Assembly: GCA_054601695.1 (NCBI GenBank)
Contig: BAAHQB010000232.1
Location: forward strand, 124,001-188,000
Direction: 5' to 3'
DNA: 64,000 nucleotides
Origin: Amorphochlora amoebiformis
Taxonomy: Eukaryota; Cercozoa; Chlorarachniophyceae
In this document: positions 1-11,984 of the stretch, in pieces
Numbering within the stretch: the first letter of the stretch is position 1
Layout: the number at the start of each line of letters is the position of its first letter
Made by a program: the position numbers and the translations under genes
The notes under the pieces: generated by a model
Seen by the model: only the letters and a program-made list of their open reading frames with translations
Told to the model about the DNA's origin: nothing
The model's database searches: none

Positions 1-120
1 TCCCTTTTTTTCACTCTTTTTCCCCCTCTTTCTCTCTTTTTCTCTTTTTTTTTACTCTTTTTTCTTCGTGATCTACTCTCTTCCTCGCCTCATGACTCTC
101 TTTGCCCTCACTCCTTTCTC
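1..120. repeat. T/C-rich low-complexity stretch
   Basis: This is a pyrimidine-rich run of T and C blocks ending near position 120, where TA repeats begin. No supported exon was found in it. On the + strand it could be part of a polypyrimidine intron segment cut by the window edge. Confidence 0.7.
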
Positions 121-239
121 ACTTATATGCATGAAAATGTACATATATATATATATATATATAAGTATATATATATATATATAATATATATATATGTATG
201 TATGTATACATATATATATATATATATGTATATATTCAG

Positions 240-272
240 ACGACCCAAAGCCCTCACCCAAGCCTGACAACC
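240..272 (+). CDS. exon candidate, Pro/Lys-rich
   Basis: The block follows TATATTCAG, reads DPKPSPKPDN in phase 1, and ends at C|GTAAGC, a strong donor. A CCCTAA-containing segment follows. The opposite strand (280-330) also has a short open block ending at GTTAGG, so the strand is not secure. The product is unknown. Confidence 0.35.
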
Positions 273-412
273 GTAAGCCCTCCCGCTAACCCTAAACCTA
301 ACCCTAACCCGAAACGCTTCCTCGACACTCTGCTCAAAGTATCAGATTTTAACTTTAGGTTAAGCCTATTCGTATTAAATATGTAGATACAAAATAGCTC
401 TTCTCCAACCTT

Positions 413-451
<39 letters not shown>

Positions 452-504
452 TATATAGTATGTCTTTATATATGTATATATATATATATGTATATAGTAT
501 GTCT

Positions 505-543
<39 letters not shown>

Positions 544-651
544 AATATATATATGTATATATGTATATATATATATATTTAGATATATATATATATATAT
601 ATCAACTCTACCCTTAATCCCAAGTTAAAAGGCTTCTTCCACATAATGCAG

Positions 652-858
652 ATTCAGACAATGCTATGGATTTCGAGGACTATGCCAAGTTACCCTAAAC
701 CTAACCCTAACCCTAACCCTAACCCTAACCCTAACCCTAACCCTAACCCCAACACACTGACCTCATCATAAGTGATTCAACCATCTCATCGCTGTTACTA
801 CACCATGTGTGTTGAGTTCGGACACGGCATGGCAACCGCAGTGAAAAGGAGTGATTGA
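652..858 (+). CDS. two-exon 3' end of an unknown gene
   Basis: Exon 652-688 (after AATGCAG) reads IQTMLWISRTMP and ends in phase 1 at A|GTTACC. The intron is made of CCCTAA repeats and ends at CATCATAAG, with a CTGAC branch-like motif just upstream. Exon 773-858 enters in phase 1, giving Met across the junction, then reads from IQPSHRCYYTMC to ATAVKRSD and stops at TGA (856-858). No family was recognised. A distant similarity of this stretch to 5S rRNA was considered and dropped. Confidence 0.42.
692..750. repeat. CCCTAA telomere-type repeat
   Basis: About nine CCCTAA units lie directly after the GTTACC donor at 689, so they would form the intron of the flanking two-exon model. They are interstitial, because TA-rich and unique DNA lies on both sides. 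Confidence 0.9.
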
Positions 859-1079
859 TTTCAGGGCTAAGATATGCTCAGAACTCTTATCCTGACCGCA
901 ATTTCTGACCCGATGGGCTAGCCCTAGCCCTAACCTGACGCCCTAACATGATTTGCTGTCCTTACCCCTAACCCTTCTGGATTTCGTCATAATACTTTTA
1001 TATGAGAGTGTAGCTATATGTATAGATATATATAGATAGATTTATATGTATGTAAAGAATGAATGTATAGGTATATAAG

Positions 1080-1130
<51 letters not shown>

Positions 1131-1184
1131 TGCGTGTCCTGACCTGGGCCTCTGGCGTGCTTGTATATACATACACACACACAC

Positions 1185-1234
<50 letters not shown>

Positions 1235-1407
1235 GCCTATTATGTACACGCATATGTGTTTACATATATATTTTTACATTTTTATATATGAGAATTTAGC
1301 ACATACGCAATATATATATATATGTATTAATACTTATATATATATATATACATATATTGTATATTGTATAGGTATATATTTGCACATATTTTATACATGT
1401 ATTTAGC

Positions 1408-1443
<36 letters not shown>

Positions 1444-1446
1444 TTG

Positions 1447-1481
<35 letters not shown>

Positions 1482-1488
1482 TATATAG

Positions 1489-1524
1489 GGCTACGAAGAG
1501 CAAGTCGTCGGAACTAGGAAGGAG
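1489..1524 (+). CDS. exon candidate, 12 codons
   Basis: The block is flanked by a TA tract ending in TATAG and by GAG|GTGAAA. The 36 nt read [12 protein letters not shown], entering and leaving in phase 0. It is the only non-repetitive DNA for several hundred bases on either side. The product is unknown. Confidence 0.45.
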
Positions 1525-1697
1525 GTGAAATTACAATCTATATATACATATATACATATATATATACACATATATATATATGTAAATATATATATATATA
1601 TGTTACATGTGATATAACATAATACATACATATAATAAATATATCAAAATATCTTAAATATATATATATATACATGCATACATATATATATATATAT

Positions 1698-1736
<39 letters not shown>

Positions 1737-1840
1737 GTGTGTGCGTTAACATGTCTATTGTATATTCCGCCAGAGTTGTAAATATATATTTATATATATG
1801 TATATATATATATATATGTATTAATAATACTACTGTACAG

Positions 1841-1895
1841 CGGTGTTGTAAGTATTAAGGTGTACGACAACTCTAAGACTCGCAAACAAAAAAAG
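1841..1895 (+). CDS. exon candidate, Lys-rich
   Basis: The acceptor is ACTGTACAG and the donor AAAAAG|GTATAT. The 55 nt enter in phase 2 and read GVVSIKVYDNSKTRKQKK. A preceding open block at about 1750-1775, starting ATGTCT and ending GTT|GTAAAT, may belong to the same gene but its borders are unclear. Confidence 0.42.
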
Positions 1896-1918
1896 GTATA
1901 TATACATATATACATATA

Positions 1919-1956
<38 letters not shown>

Positions 1957-2264
1957 GTGTGTGTATAAAGTATTTTATATATACATATGTATGTATATTA
2001 TATTACATACACATAATTTATAATAGAAATACATGTAATGAAAGTACACATATACATTTACGCATATATATACGGGCGTATACGAGACAGTATATATATA
2101 TATATATATATATATTATACACATATATAAATATATATATATACGTGTATATGTATACGTACATATGTATATACATATATATATATATAATTCTTATGTA
2201 TATGTATATATTTATATTTATATTTATATACAATTATTTGTCCATGAAGCCTAGATTTCTCGTA

Positions 2265-2314
<50 letters not shown>

Positions 2315-2439
2315 CATGCATATATATAAAAATATATATGTATATTATAATAGGTAATACATACACCCACGACGTATTTAAACCTCGTGAAAATTGAAAT
2401 ATACATTTATTTACATACACAAATACATATAATATGTAT

Positions 2440-2474
<35 letters not shown>

Positions 2475-2565
2475 CATATATATATATATATATATATGAT
2501 CAATATATATATATATGTATTTACATATAAAAATATTTGTTCCATTTATACATATAGTAGCTACT

Positions 2566-2627
<62 letters not shown>

Positions 2628-2785
2628 CAAACATATGTGTATATATACATACATACACATGTGTGTATACATACATACACACACATGTATACACATATAT
2701 GCATATAAATGTATGTGTGCTTTTGCGACAAATTAACAAATGCATAGGAATATCTATATATAATTAACAAATGCATAGGAATATC

Positions 2786-2830
<45 letters not shown>

Positions 2831-2932
2831 CTGTATATGATATGTATGTATCTATACAAATGTATATTTGTGATACATTTATGTACATAACATTTAGATA
2901 CATATATATATGTATTATTTCTACTCACATAG

Positions 2933-2984
2933 AAAAGTCGCGGTCTGAAAGTGTCGAAAAAGTCGGCGAATATCTCCGAAAAAA
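2933..2984 (+). CDS. exon candidate, charged helix
   Basis: The block follows CTACTCACATAG and ends at AA|GTACAC. It reads KSRSESVEKVGEYLRK in phase 1 and leaves in phase 2. The next block, 3155-3172 (after TTGGCTTAG, ending GG|GTTAGC), enters in the matching phase and would add VMIWL. The 31-bp tandem duplication at 2731-2792 lies just upstream. No family was recognised. Confidence 0.48.
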
Positions 2985-3216
2985 GTACACTTATATAGTA
3001 CATTACATATATATATATACACATACATATATATATATATATATGCATATATATTATGTAATATATATCTATATACATGTATGTATACATATATTTATAT
3101 ATATATATATATATATATTATCTATTATAAGAATGTATCATATTCTTGGCTTAGAGTTATGATTTGGTTGGGGTTAGCCTATGCATAATGTAAATGTATA
3201 TACATATATATACACA

Positions 3217-3257
<41 letters not shown>

Positions 3258-3503
3258 AGATATGTATATATATTTAGATATATATGTATATATATTGTTT
3301 AGACTTACAAGTATAAAAACTTGTGATATGTTTCATATATACTTTGCTATATAGCGAATGTATATACATAACATAACATGACACATCCATTAATAATAAA
3401 TATATCTAAATATCTATAGATACAATTTATACATATTATATATATATATATATATATACATACTCATAAATATATATATATATACATATATACATATACA
3501 CAA

Positions 3504-3542
<39 letters not shown>

Positions 3543-3583
3543 CATATATATATGTATGCATATACGTATATGTATATATGTAC

Positions 3584-3641
3584 ATTGCGTGAAAATATGC
3601 CCGGCCATGAATAATATGTATATTTTTATCAATTTACTCAT
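3584..3641 (-). CDS. possible first exon with signal-like helix
   Basis: On the minus strand an ATG at 3641 opens [19 protein letters not shown], which ends in phase 1 at T|GTACAT. The hydrophobic N-terminus suits a signal peptide or anchor. There is no homology evidence, and AT richness makes chance openness more likely than for other blocks. Confidence 0.3.
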
Positions 3642-3730
3642 ATGGAAAAATATGCATAAATATATATAAGAATATATACATTATATATATATATATATAT
3701 AATGTAAATGTATGTATGTATATACATACG

Positions 3731-3762
<32 letters not shown>

Positions 3763-3833
3763 ATATATATGTATATATATGTATATATAGAGAGAGAGAT
3801 ATGCATTTATATATGTGTGTATATGTATTGTCT

Positions 3834-3908
<75 letters not shown>

Positions 3909-3920
3909 ATATATATACAG

Positions 3921-3964
3921 AAATGACGTCTCTTAGCGATATATTTGATGGCTCATCAAATTCG
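3921..3964 (+). CDS. exon candidate, [14 protein letters not shown]
   Basis: The block follows ATATATACAG, contains an ATG at 3923, reads [14 protein letters not shown] and ends at TCG|GTAACT in phase 0. It may be a first coding exon whose upstream AG is fortuitous, or an internal exon entering in phase 1. The surrounding 3.7-4.1 kb is TA repeat. Confidence 0.43.
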
Positions 3965-3987
3965 GTAACTACATTTTAATATATACC

Positions 3988-4030
<43 letters not shown>

Positions 4031-4315
4031 GTGTATACATGTATGTATGTCAATATATTTACATATGAATTGTATATACGTATATGTGAACGTATGTGTA
4101 TATATGGTGTGTATAACTATTAATCTATAACGTAGACACGTTTAAATCTTTCCAAATTAAAATGCAAATATATATATATATATATATATGTGTGTATATA
4201 TGTATGTATATATAAATATATATATATATACATATGTACACGTGTGTGTGCATATTGCGTAAATATAAATATGTATACATATGTGTATATGTGTATATAT
4301 ATAAATACATAAATG

Positions 4316-4354
<39 letters not shown>

Positions 4355-4369
4355 ATATGTGAGAGGGAT

Positions 4370-4400
<31 letters not shown>

Positions 4401-4659
4401 TTAGAATAGAAATATGCATATATGTGTATATGTGTGAGTCAAATTTACAAATGAATAATACAGTATCATGTATGTATGAACATGCATGCATTTATTTTAC
4501 AGATATATATGTATGAAAATATATATATATATATATATATAATATATGATATGTATGAAAATATATATATATATATATGTACAGATAGATATATATCATA
4601 GTACGTATATATAATATATATATATATATATATGTATATATAATCTCATTATCATAAAG

Positions 4660-5590
4660 TTTAATATTTAATATTTATAAACAAGACAAGAGGTATCGGC
4701 CTTGGTGGTGCTTCCGCTTGGGGCAACTAACAGAATCATAGTCAAAACATCCATTTCTTCACTAGGCGGCCGCTAACAGACTCTAGAAACACTGCCACCA
4801 TTTTTTTGTGTCATTTCTCCATTAAATTTGCCGATTTATTCTAGATGTTAATACTGGTCTCTAGAGTCTTGTGAAATATCGGTGAATTGCTCCTATTGTA
4901 CTCACACTGGGGTGTGGTCCTATCACATAATAATAGTAATGGCTAGAATAGACTAGATCATCCCAGATAGTATCACAGTAGTTGATATATGGATATAACT
5001 AGATAAGCTATCAATGCCTATCGTCGGATCTCACTGTATAATACGATTCTATATTCAACATCAACGTTATACTGAGTAGCTATAGCAATCTAGTATCATG
5101 ATTTCTGTGGACCATATCGATTTCTGTGGACCATGAGTATATCATAGCAGTCTAGGTAGTATACAATAGATATGCATATCTACTAGATCTATGGCATATA
5201 TTATGATATATCTAGGTATCTCTAGATCTGTATAATGATTATTAACGCGTACTATCTAGACTATATCTAGATATACTAGATATATAAACTTTCCTCTTTG
5301 CTAGCTTCTACTACATTAAGCACTGATACACTTGTCTAGCTTGTGATTAGAGGCTTCAAACAGATTTTGGGCTCGTTGCGACAGCTAGACAGTAATTGAT
5401 TACGGTACTTACTCTAGTTACTGCTGGTTTTGGGCCAAATCCTCTAAATCTGCCTAGCCTAAGGACGAGAAGTATCCTCCTCATCATTAGGATACTTGTA
5501 AATTGGACGGATCGAGACTCCTGCCTTTGGAGAATTTCTGGAATTTTTCGGAGAATTTCTGGAATTTTTCGGATAATTTCTGGGGTTTCC
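4660..5590. other. unique CTAG-rich stretch, no clear gene
   Basis: About 930 bp lack TA tracts but are rich in CTAG, TCTAGA and CTAGAT. It holds a 19-bp direct duplication at about 5100-5137 and a 21-bp tandem repeat near its end. Short open frames occur on both strands, but none has convincing splice borders. Confidence 0.6.
5529..5590. repeat. 21-bp tandem repeat
   Basis: About three copies of a 21-bp unit containing GAATTTCTGGAATTTTTCGG lie directly upstream of the exon candidate at 5594. Each unit is 21 nt, so frames pass through unbroken. Confidence 0.8.
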
Positions 5591-5593
5591 TAG

Positions 5594-5676
5594 TAACAGT
5601 GTGTTCGTTCTCGACTCCTGACTTCGACGATCTCTACGAACGAATTAATAATAATATTAATAATTCAGCGCGATTG
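5594..5676 (+). CDS. exon candidate, 27 codons
   Basis: The acceptor is GTTTCCTAG and the donor TTG|GTGGGT. The 83 nt enter in phase 1 and read from TVCSFSTPDFDDLYERI to an Asn-rich NNSARL end, leaving in phase 0. The acidic, aromatic composition looks protein-like. No family was recognised. Confidence 0.45.
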
Positions 5677-5834
5677 GTGGGTGGAGTCTCCTCTCCATGT
5701 CTAGATGTGGCATGATTTTGGTATGATTGGACATATTTGGAATTGTACTTTACATGATATGAATAAATAAATACATGTGCATACATATGTAACATATAAA
5801 TGTATGTATGTATACGTGTGCATATACTCTGTGT

Positions 5835-5948
<114 letters not shown>

Positions 5949-6066
5949 AATGTATATGAACGTATTTACATGTATATGTATATATGTATTTATTAATTGT
6001 ATAATATATATACATATATACATATACATATATATATACATATGTATATGCGTATAAGCATATACT

Positions 6067-6107
<41 letters not shown>

Positions 6108-6112
<5 letters not shown>

Positions 6113-6248
6113 TGATAAAGGATATGATTACTTTTTTTTGCTATGGCTATATATGCATATATATATATATATATATATATTTTATATATATACATATATT
6201 GATGTGATAAAATAATATATAATTACTTTTTTTTTTTATGGCTATATA

Positions 6249-6285
<37 letters not shown>

Positions 6286-6300
6286 ATGTGATAAAATAAT
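6108..6300 (-). repeat. two donor-side copies of the 6311-6348 exon end
   Basis: Both copies keep the ATAGCCATA...AAAA|GTAAT junction and the following intron sequence (TTATTTTATCACATC), separated by TA tracts. They contain only the 3' part of the exon. Confidence 0.75.
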
Positions 6301-6310
6301 ATATAATTAC

Positions 6311-6348
6311 TTTTTTTTTCTATGGCTATGACTTCGCGCCTATCGTCC
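6311..6348 (-). CDS. exon candidate [12 protein letters not shown]
   Basis: On the minus strand the block follows ATATCTTAG, reads [12 protein letters not shown] and ends in a poly-A run at A|GTAATT. Two truncated copies that keep the 3' end and the donor lie downstream in transcription sense, near 6199-6252 and 6108-6160. On the plus strand the same block could read [13 protein letters not shown] with a GTTAAT donor. The side on which the copies lie favours the minus strand. Confidence 0.45.
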
Positions 6349-6693
6349 CTAAGATATTTTGTTAATATACATACATATATACATATATACATATACATAT
6401 ATACATACAGATATATTATATATTTATGTATATATTTTCTTACATATATATATATATATATATATGTGCACAAAAATATGTACATATACATCCGGTATAT
6501 ATACATACGTATACATTCTTATAAAAATATATGTCTATATATTATATACATACGAATATACATATATATATATACATATATATATATATATGTATATATA
6601 TACATACGAATATGCATATATATATATATATGTGTATATATATATGTATGCATATATGCATATGTATATACATGCACATATTCACACACAGAG

Positions 6694-6724
<31 letters not shown>

Positions 6725-6956
6725 CATACGCATCAATATATATATCTCTAAAAATACATATATGTATATATAAATATATTTTTATATTATATACATATAT
6801 ATTGTTAAATATTAATATATATACATATATATATATATACATATAAGTATATATATTTTTAGAGATATGTATATTTTTATATTATATACATATATATTGT
6901 TAAATATTAACATATACATATATACATATACAGATGTATATGAGATATAATATGCA

Positions 6957-7046
6957 TTTACCTTTTGTTTGTCTTCCTCGAACTCTTTTGACTCATATAT
7001 ATATATATATATATTAATATATCTATATACATACATACATACATAT

Positions 7047-7094
<48 letters not shown>

Positions 7095-7117
7095 TATATA
7101 AATATATATAACATATA

Positions 7118-7154
<37 letters not shown>

Positions 7155-7170
7155 GAGTTAAAAGAGTTCG
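6957..7170. repeat. donor-side copy plus an inverted fragment of the 7288-7340 exon
   Basis: The minus strand at 6996-6957 repeats the 3' part of the exon at 7288-7340, through an AAG|GTAAAT donor. An 18-bp piece of the same block lies inverted at 7153-7170 and matches 6979-6996 at 17 of 18 positions. Confidence 0.7.
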
Positions 7171-7287
7171 TATATATATATATATATACGTCTACACACA
7201 TATATATATATATATATATATACATACATATATATATATATATTTATAATATGTACATATATATATATATATATATATAAAATATAC

Positions 7288-8555
7288 CCTTTGTTTGTCT
7301 TCCTCGAGCTGTTTTAACTCATGCACATCGTGTTCGACCTCTGTACACAAATAAGAACATGTTATATAGCACATATATCATACATATATATGTGTATATA
7401 TATGTATATTATATATATATATATATATATCTTTAGTACGTTTAGATATATGATTATTATGTAGACATATTAGTAAATAAAGCTTAAACATCTCTAAATC
7501 GTGTATATATATATATATGTATATATATACATACATACACCTATATATTAGTCTAGCATATACATACATTGTATATATGATATGTACATATTGATACATA
7601 TACTGTAAACATATACATACATATTAGTCTAGCATATACATATATTGTATTTTTGATATGTCCATATTGATACATATACTGTATACATATACATACATAT
7701 TAGTCTACCATATACATATATTGTATTTTTGATATGTCGATATTGATACATATACTGTATACATATACATATATATTAGTCTACCATATACATATATTGT
7801 ATTTTTGATATGTCGATATTGATACATATACTGTATACATATACATATATATTAGACTACCATATACATATATTGTATTTTTGATATGTCGATATTGATA
7901 CATATACTGTATACATATACATACATATTAGCCTACCATATACATATATTGTATATATGATATGTACATATTGATACATATACTGTATACATAAACATAC
8001 ATATTAGTCCAGCATATACTTATATTGTATTTTTGATATGTCCATATTGATACATATACTGTATACATATACATACATATTAGTCCAGCATATACATATA
8101 TTGTATTTTTGATATGTCCATATTGATAAATATACTGTATACATATACATACATATTAGTCCAGCATATACATATATTGTATTTTTGATATGTCCATATT
8201 GATACATATACTGTATACATATACATACATATTAGTCCAGCATACATATATTGTATTTTTGATATGTCCATATTGATACATATACTGTATACATATACAT
8301 ACATATTAGTCCAGCATATACATATATTGTATTTTTGATATGTCGATATTGATACATATACTGTATACATATCCATACATATCAGCCTACCATATACATA
8401 TATTGTATATATGATATGTACATATTGATACATATACTGTATACATAAACATACATATTAGTCTAGCATATACATATATTGTATATATGATATGTACATA
8501 TTGATACATATATACCTAAAGCCTCATCATCCTCTTCATACGCAATATTCCAATA
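7288..8555 (-). CDS. two-exon chain, acidic/coiled-coil protein
   Basis: On the minus strand, exon 8555-8516 follows GATAACAAAG, reads [13 protein letters not shown] and leaves in phase 1 at G|GTATAT. Exon 7340-7288 follows TTTGTGTACAG, enters in phase 1 (Glu across the junction), reads [17 protein letters not shown] and ends at AGG|GTATAT. The joined peptide is strongly acidic with heptad-like Leu/Val spacing, so a coiled coil is plausible. A 5'-end copy of the first exon lies upstream (8895-8920) and a 3'-end copy of the second lies downstream (6957-6996, ending AAG|GTAAAT). The intron consists of the 76-bp minisatellite. No family was recognised. Confidence 0.55.
7547..8515. repeat. 76-bp minisatellite, 13 copies
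   Basis: ATTAG or ATCAG anchors fall at 7547, 7623, 7699, 7775, 7851, 7927, 8003, 8079, 8155, 8231, 8305, 8381 and 8457. The period is exactly 76 bp except for one unit with a 2-bp loss. Copies at 7927 and 8381 share the same private variants (GCCTACC, ATAAACAT), which shows a six-unit higher-order period. The array starts one base past the donor of the minus-strand exon at 8516. Confidence 0.93.
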
Positions 8556-8565
8556 CTTTGTTATC

Positions 8566-8599
<34 letters not shown>

Positions 8600-8667
8600 C
8601 ATATCTTATATACACATATGTATATATAACATACATGTACATGTGTGCGGATATATATGTAATATAT

Positions 8668-8719
<52 letters not shown>

Positions 8720-8798
8720 CATATAAATACATTCATATGTATGTACATATACATACTTTCACATATATATGTAAATATATATATATATATATATATAT

Positions 8799-8853
<55 letters not shown>

Positions 8854-9033
8854 TATATATAAGATATTATACATACATATACTCTATATATACACAACAT
8901 TCCAATACTTTGTTATCTATTTATATATACACACCTATATATACATATATAAATATGTTATATTCATAATATATATACATGTATACATCGATATATGTAT
9001 AATATATATATGTATATATATATTTATATATGT

Positions 9034-9078
<45 letters not shown>

Positions 9079-9403
9079 ACACACACACACACACAAATAC
9101 ATATCGACACACGCATATAAGTATACACATATACATACACACATAGATGTAATGTATATATATATATGTATATGTACATATATATTTATATGTATATGTA
9201 TATATTTATACATATATATATATATGTATATATGTATATGTATATATATATTATATACATATACATACATAAACTAATTCAAACACATATCACATATTCT
9301 ACTCCCACAAATAAACGTAATGACACTTACTAGCCAAATAACCTTAATATAACCTAGCTATCATTAGGGTTAGGGTTAGGGTTAGGGTTAGGGTTAGGGT
9401 TAG

Positions 9404-9646
9404 GGTACCTCTCTCTGTTGATGCTCCCGTTGCCTCTCAGTATGTAACGCAATCACACTTAAGTTAGGGTTAGGGTTAGGGTTAGGGTTAGGGTTAGGGT
9501 TACGGTTAGGGTTAGGAATAAGTCTGAGGAGATTCAGTAGATAAAAACGGTAATAATTGTCATCTTTACGGTATCCTTAACCCTAAAACTAACCCTAACC
9601 TCAACCCTAGGTCTAGGGTTAGGGTTACGATGCTAATTTTGACATG
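9404..9646 (+). CDS. three-exon chain with telomere-repeat introns
   Basis: Exon 9404-9439 (after GGTTAG) reads VPLSVDAPVAS and ends CA|GTATGT. Exon 9516-9536 reads NKSEEI and ends CA|GTAGAT. Exon 9623-9646 reads VTMLILT and ends TG|GTTAGG. All enter and leave in phase 2, with Gln at both junctions, and the introns are 76 and 86 nt. Because TTAGGG supplies both GT and AG, exact borders can slide by six bases. No family was recognised. Confidence 0.45.
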
Positions 9647-9706
9647 GTTAGGGTTAGGGTTAGGAAGGTGTCGGGTTAAGGAACTGAATAATACCTTAGA
9701 ATACAG

Positions 9707-9738
9707 GTGAATAAACCAAGGGCGAAGCATCCGCCTAT
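9707..9738 (+). CDS. exon candidate VNKPRAKHPP
   Basis: The block follows AATACAG and ends at AT|GTAGGG, where a TTAGGG run begins. It needs phase 0 entry and so does not join directly to the exon ending at 9646. Confidence 0.35.
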
Positions 9739-10066
9739 GTAGGGTTAGGGTTAGGGTTAGGGTTAGGGTTAGGGTTAGGGTTAGGGTTCGGGTTAGGGTT
9801 GGGCTAGGGTTAGGCTTTTTATGTGTTTGCCCTAACCCTAACCCTATTTGTCACTTCCTAGTTGGCCTACCATACAAATACCTCAACCCTTACCCTAACC
9901 CTAACCCTAACCCTAACACTAGCCCAATTCACCTAACCCTAATCCCTGAGCATAACCCTAGCCTAACCCTAACCCTAGCCTAACCCTAACCCTAGCCTAA
10001 CCCTAACCCTAGCCTGATCCTAAGCATACCGCCAACTCGGCTGAATTTCCCCCAAAGTTGATACAG

Positions 10067-10106
10067 CGATAACCCCGTCAGAACAACTAAAAGCGTCCGA
10101 AGGCTA
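10067..10106 (+). CDS. exon candidate ITPSEQLKASEG
   Basis: The block follows GTTGATACAG, enters in phase 1, reads ITPSEQLKASEG and ends at TA|GTATAT. Its neighbours are CCCTAA repeats upstream and the 18-bp repeat downstream. Confidence 0.38.
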
Positions 10107-10138
10107 GTATATATCGGCACGACCTGAGGATTCGTTTA

Positions 10139-10440
10139 ATATTAGGGTTAGGCTTAATATTAGGCTTAGGCTTTAATATTAGGGTTAGGTTTTAATATTT
10201 GGGCTCATTTAATATTAGGGTTAGCCTTAATATTAGGGTTAGGCTTAATATTAGGGTTAGGCTTAATATTAGGGTTAGGTTTTAATATTAGGGTTAGGCT
10301 TATTATTAAGGTTAGGCTTAATATTAGGGTTAGGCTTAATATTAGATTAAGGTTAGGCTTAATATTAGGGGTTTACGCTTAATATTCAAAGTTAGGATTA
10401 ATATTAGGGTTCAGCTTAGTATTAGGGTTAGCGCTAAGCT
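10139..10440. repeat. 18-bp telomere-derived repeat
   Basis: About 15 degenerate copies of TTAATATTAGGGTTAGGC are present. The unit looks like two telomere repeats with an AATATTA insertion. Confidence 0.88.
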
Positions 10441-10628
10441 AGTATTATAGTGTTAGGGTTAGGGTTAGGGTTAGGTTATACACGATCCATAATGGTTAGG
10501 GTTAGGATTACGTTAATTACGGACATAATATTGAATTTAGGGTTAGGGTAAATTCTCGGATTTGGGTTTTACGATCTGGGTTGGGAGCTAGGGTTAAGGT
10601 TACACGCCGTGGGTTAGGGTTAGGGTTA

Positions 10629-10683
10629 GAGTGAGGGTGGGGTTAGAATTAGGCGATTTAACGGAGGTTGAGATTGGGCTAGG
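10629..10683 (+). CDS. exon candidate VRVGLELGDLTEVEIGL
   Basis: The block lies between GGTTAG| and GG|GTTAGAG and reads VRVGLELGDLTEVEIGL. The telomeric spacer before it is only 17 nt, too short for an intron, so the true donor partner is unclear. Confidence 0.33.
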
Positions 10684-10815
10684 GTTAGAGTGAGGGCTAG
10701 GGTTTTTTCTAGAGTTACGCACTCCACTCTAAATGGCCTTTAGGGTTAGGGTTAGGTTAGGGTTAGGATTAGGGTTAGAGTTAGGGTTAGGGTTAGGGGT
10801 TAGGGTTAGTACTAG

Positions 10816-11568
10816 GAGAGAATCATGGCGCTTCATGCCATCGTTTAGCGATATGACGGTAAGGATTTGAAACAATCCCCAGCTAAGGTTAGGGTTAGTG
10901 TTAGGGTTAGGGTTAGTGTTAGGGTTGTAGAATATTTAAAATATTGAAAATTAACAGTCAAAACCCTAACCCTACCCTAACCCTAACCCTAACCTACCCT
11001 CCAAATATATAACCATCCCAACCGCTTTAAACCAACCCTAACCTAACCCTAACTCTTAACCCTAATAGCTTCTCTAATATTACCATGCTCAGTATTACAG
11101 ATTCCTTAACCCTAAACTAACCCTAACCCTAACCCTAACCCTAACCCTAACCCTAACACTAAGCCTAGCTTACACTCCGATATAGAGCCAGGGTCCAAAC
11201 GTTAGGAACTGTTGGAAATTCTTCTTATTGATAGCGGCTTGGAGGAGGAGGAGGATCACTGGTTAGGGTTAGGGTTAGGGTTAGGGTTAGGGTTAGGGTT
11301 AGGGTTAGGGTTAGGAGATGATTAAGATAAGTAGGGTTATTTTTGGAGTTAGGGATAGGGTTATAGATGTGGTTAGGGCTGGGTAGGATCGTTGGAGGGT
11401 TAGTTAGGGTTAGATTGGGTCTTGGTGTTGGTTAGGGTTAGGGTTAGGGTTAGGGTTAGGGTTAGGGTTAGGGTTAGGGTTAGGGTTAGGGTTGTACTCT
11501 TGGAGAACGTGATGGTCATCGAAGCTAAGCAGGCACTGACAGTTAAGAATCGGTGTTAGGGTTATATA

Positions 11569-11636
<68 letters not shown>

Positions 11637-11890
11637 CCATGTGTTATATAATGTAAATCCTTATAACTATGTTGATTATTGTGTATAATAGACATGAAAT
11701 AGGTAATCAATCCTTTTTACCCGACATTTAAAGAATTAGGGTTAGGGTTACGTTAGGGTTAGGGATATGCTTAGGTTTAGGGTTGGAGAACGTAGATATA
11801 TACTTGATTTTACTATTTGTTTTTTTTTTTATATATCTCATAGTTATTGCTATTTAGGGTTATATGAGGACACAGAAATCCATGCATATC
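10816..11890 (+). CDS. four-exon chain of an unknown protein
   Basis: Exon 10816-10858 (after GTACTAG) reads RESWRFMPSFSDMT and ends at ACG|GTAAGG. Exon 11206-11261 reads ELLEILLIDSGLEEEEDH and ends TG|GTTAGG. Exon 11490-11554 reads from VVLLENVMVIEAKQALTV to KNR and ends T|GTTAGG. Exon 11858-11890 (after a T-rich tract and ATTTAG) reads LYEDTEIHAY and ends C|GTGTAT. Phases match at all three junctions (2>0, 0>2, 2>1, 1>1), with Trp at the last two. A following block near 11992 could end the protein. Introns are telomeric and TA repeats. No family was recognised. Confidence 0.55.
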
Positions 11891-11920
11891 GTGTATATGA
11901 TATAGAATATATATATATAT

Positions 11921-11951
<31 letters not shown>

Positions 11952-11984
11952 CATACATATATATATATATATATATATCCCCCA

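Larger units (their letters stand above)
9365..11790. repeat. interstitial telomere-repeat island, both orientations
   Basis: TTAGGG blocks (for example 9365-9406, 9461-9515, 9740-9800, 11264-11312, 11430-11489) alternate with CCCTAA blocks (9567-9605, 9824-9846, 9890-10020, 10965-11030, 11107-11160). Many units are degenerate. Protein-like blocks bounded by TTAG| and |GTTAGG or |GTATGT sit between them, so much of the repeat can be read as intron. Confidence 0.92.

Noticed and set aside
773-858. Minus-strand resemblance to a 5S rRNA (CATGCCG...CCGAACTCA)
   Set aside because: An extra 4 bp and a missing helix partner argue against it. A plus-strand terminal exon fits the same bases.
10506-10615. 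A series of exons ITLITDIILNL, VNSRIWVLRS, VKVTRR joined in phase
   Set aside because: The supposed introns between them are 5 to 17 nt, too short to splice. The apparent phase match comes from the six-base telomere repeat.
11490-11554. Similarity of GAAGCTAAGCAGG to the 5S rRNA internal region
   Set aside because: The match is about 13 bp and the rest of the 5S fold is absent. The block is better explained as an exon (VVLLENVMVIEAKQALTV) that is in phase with its neighbours.
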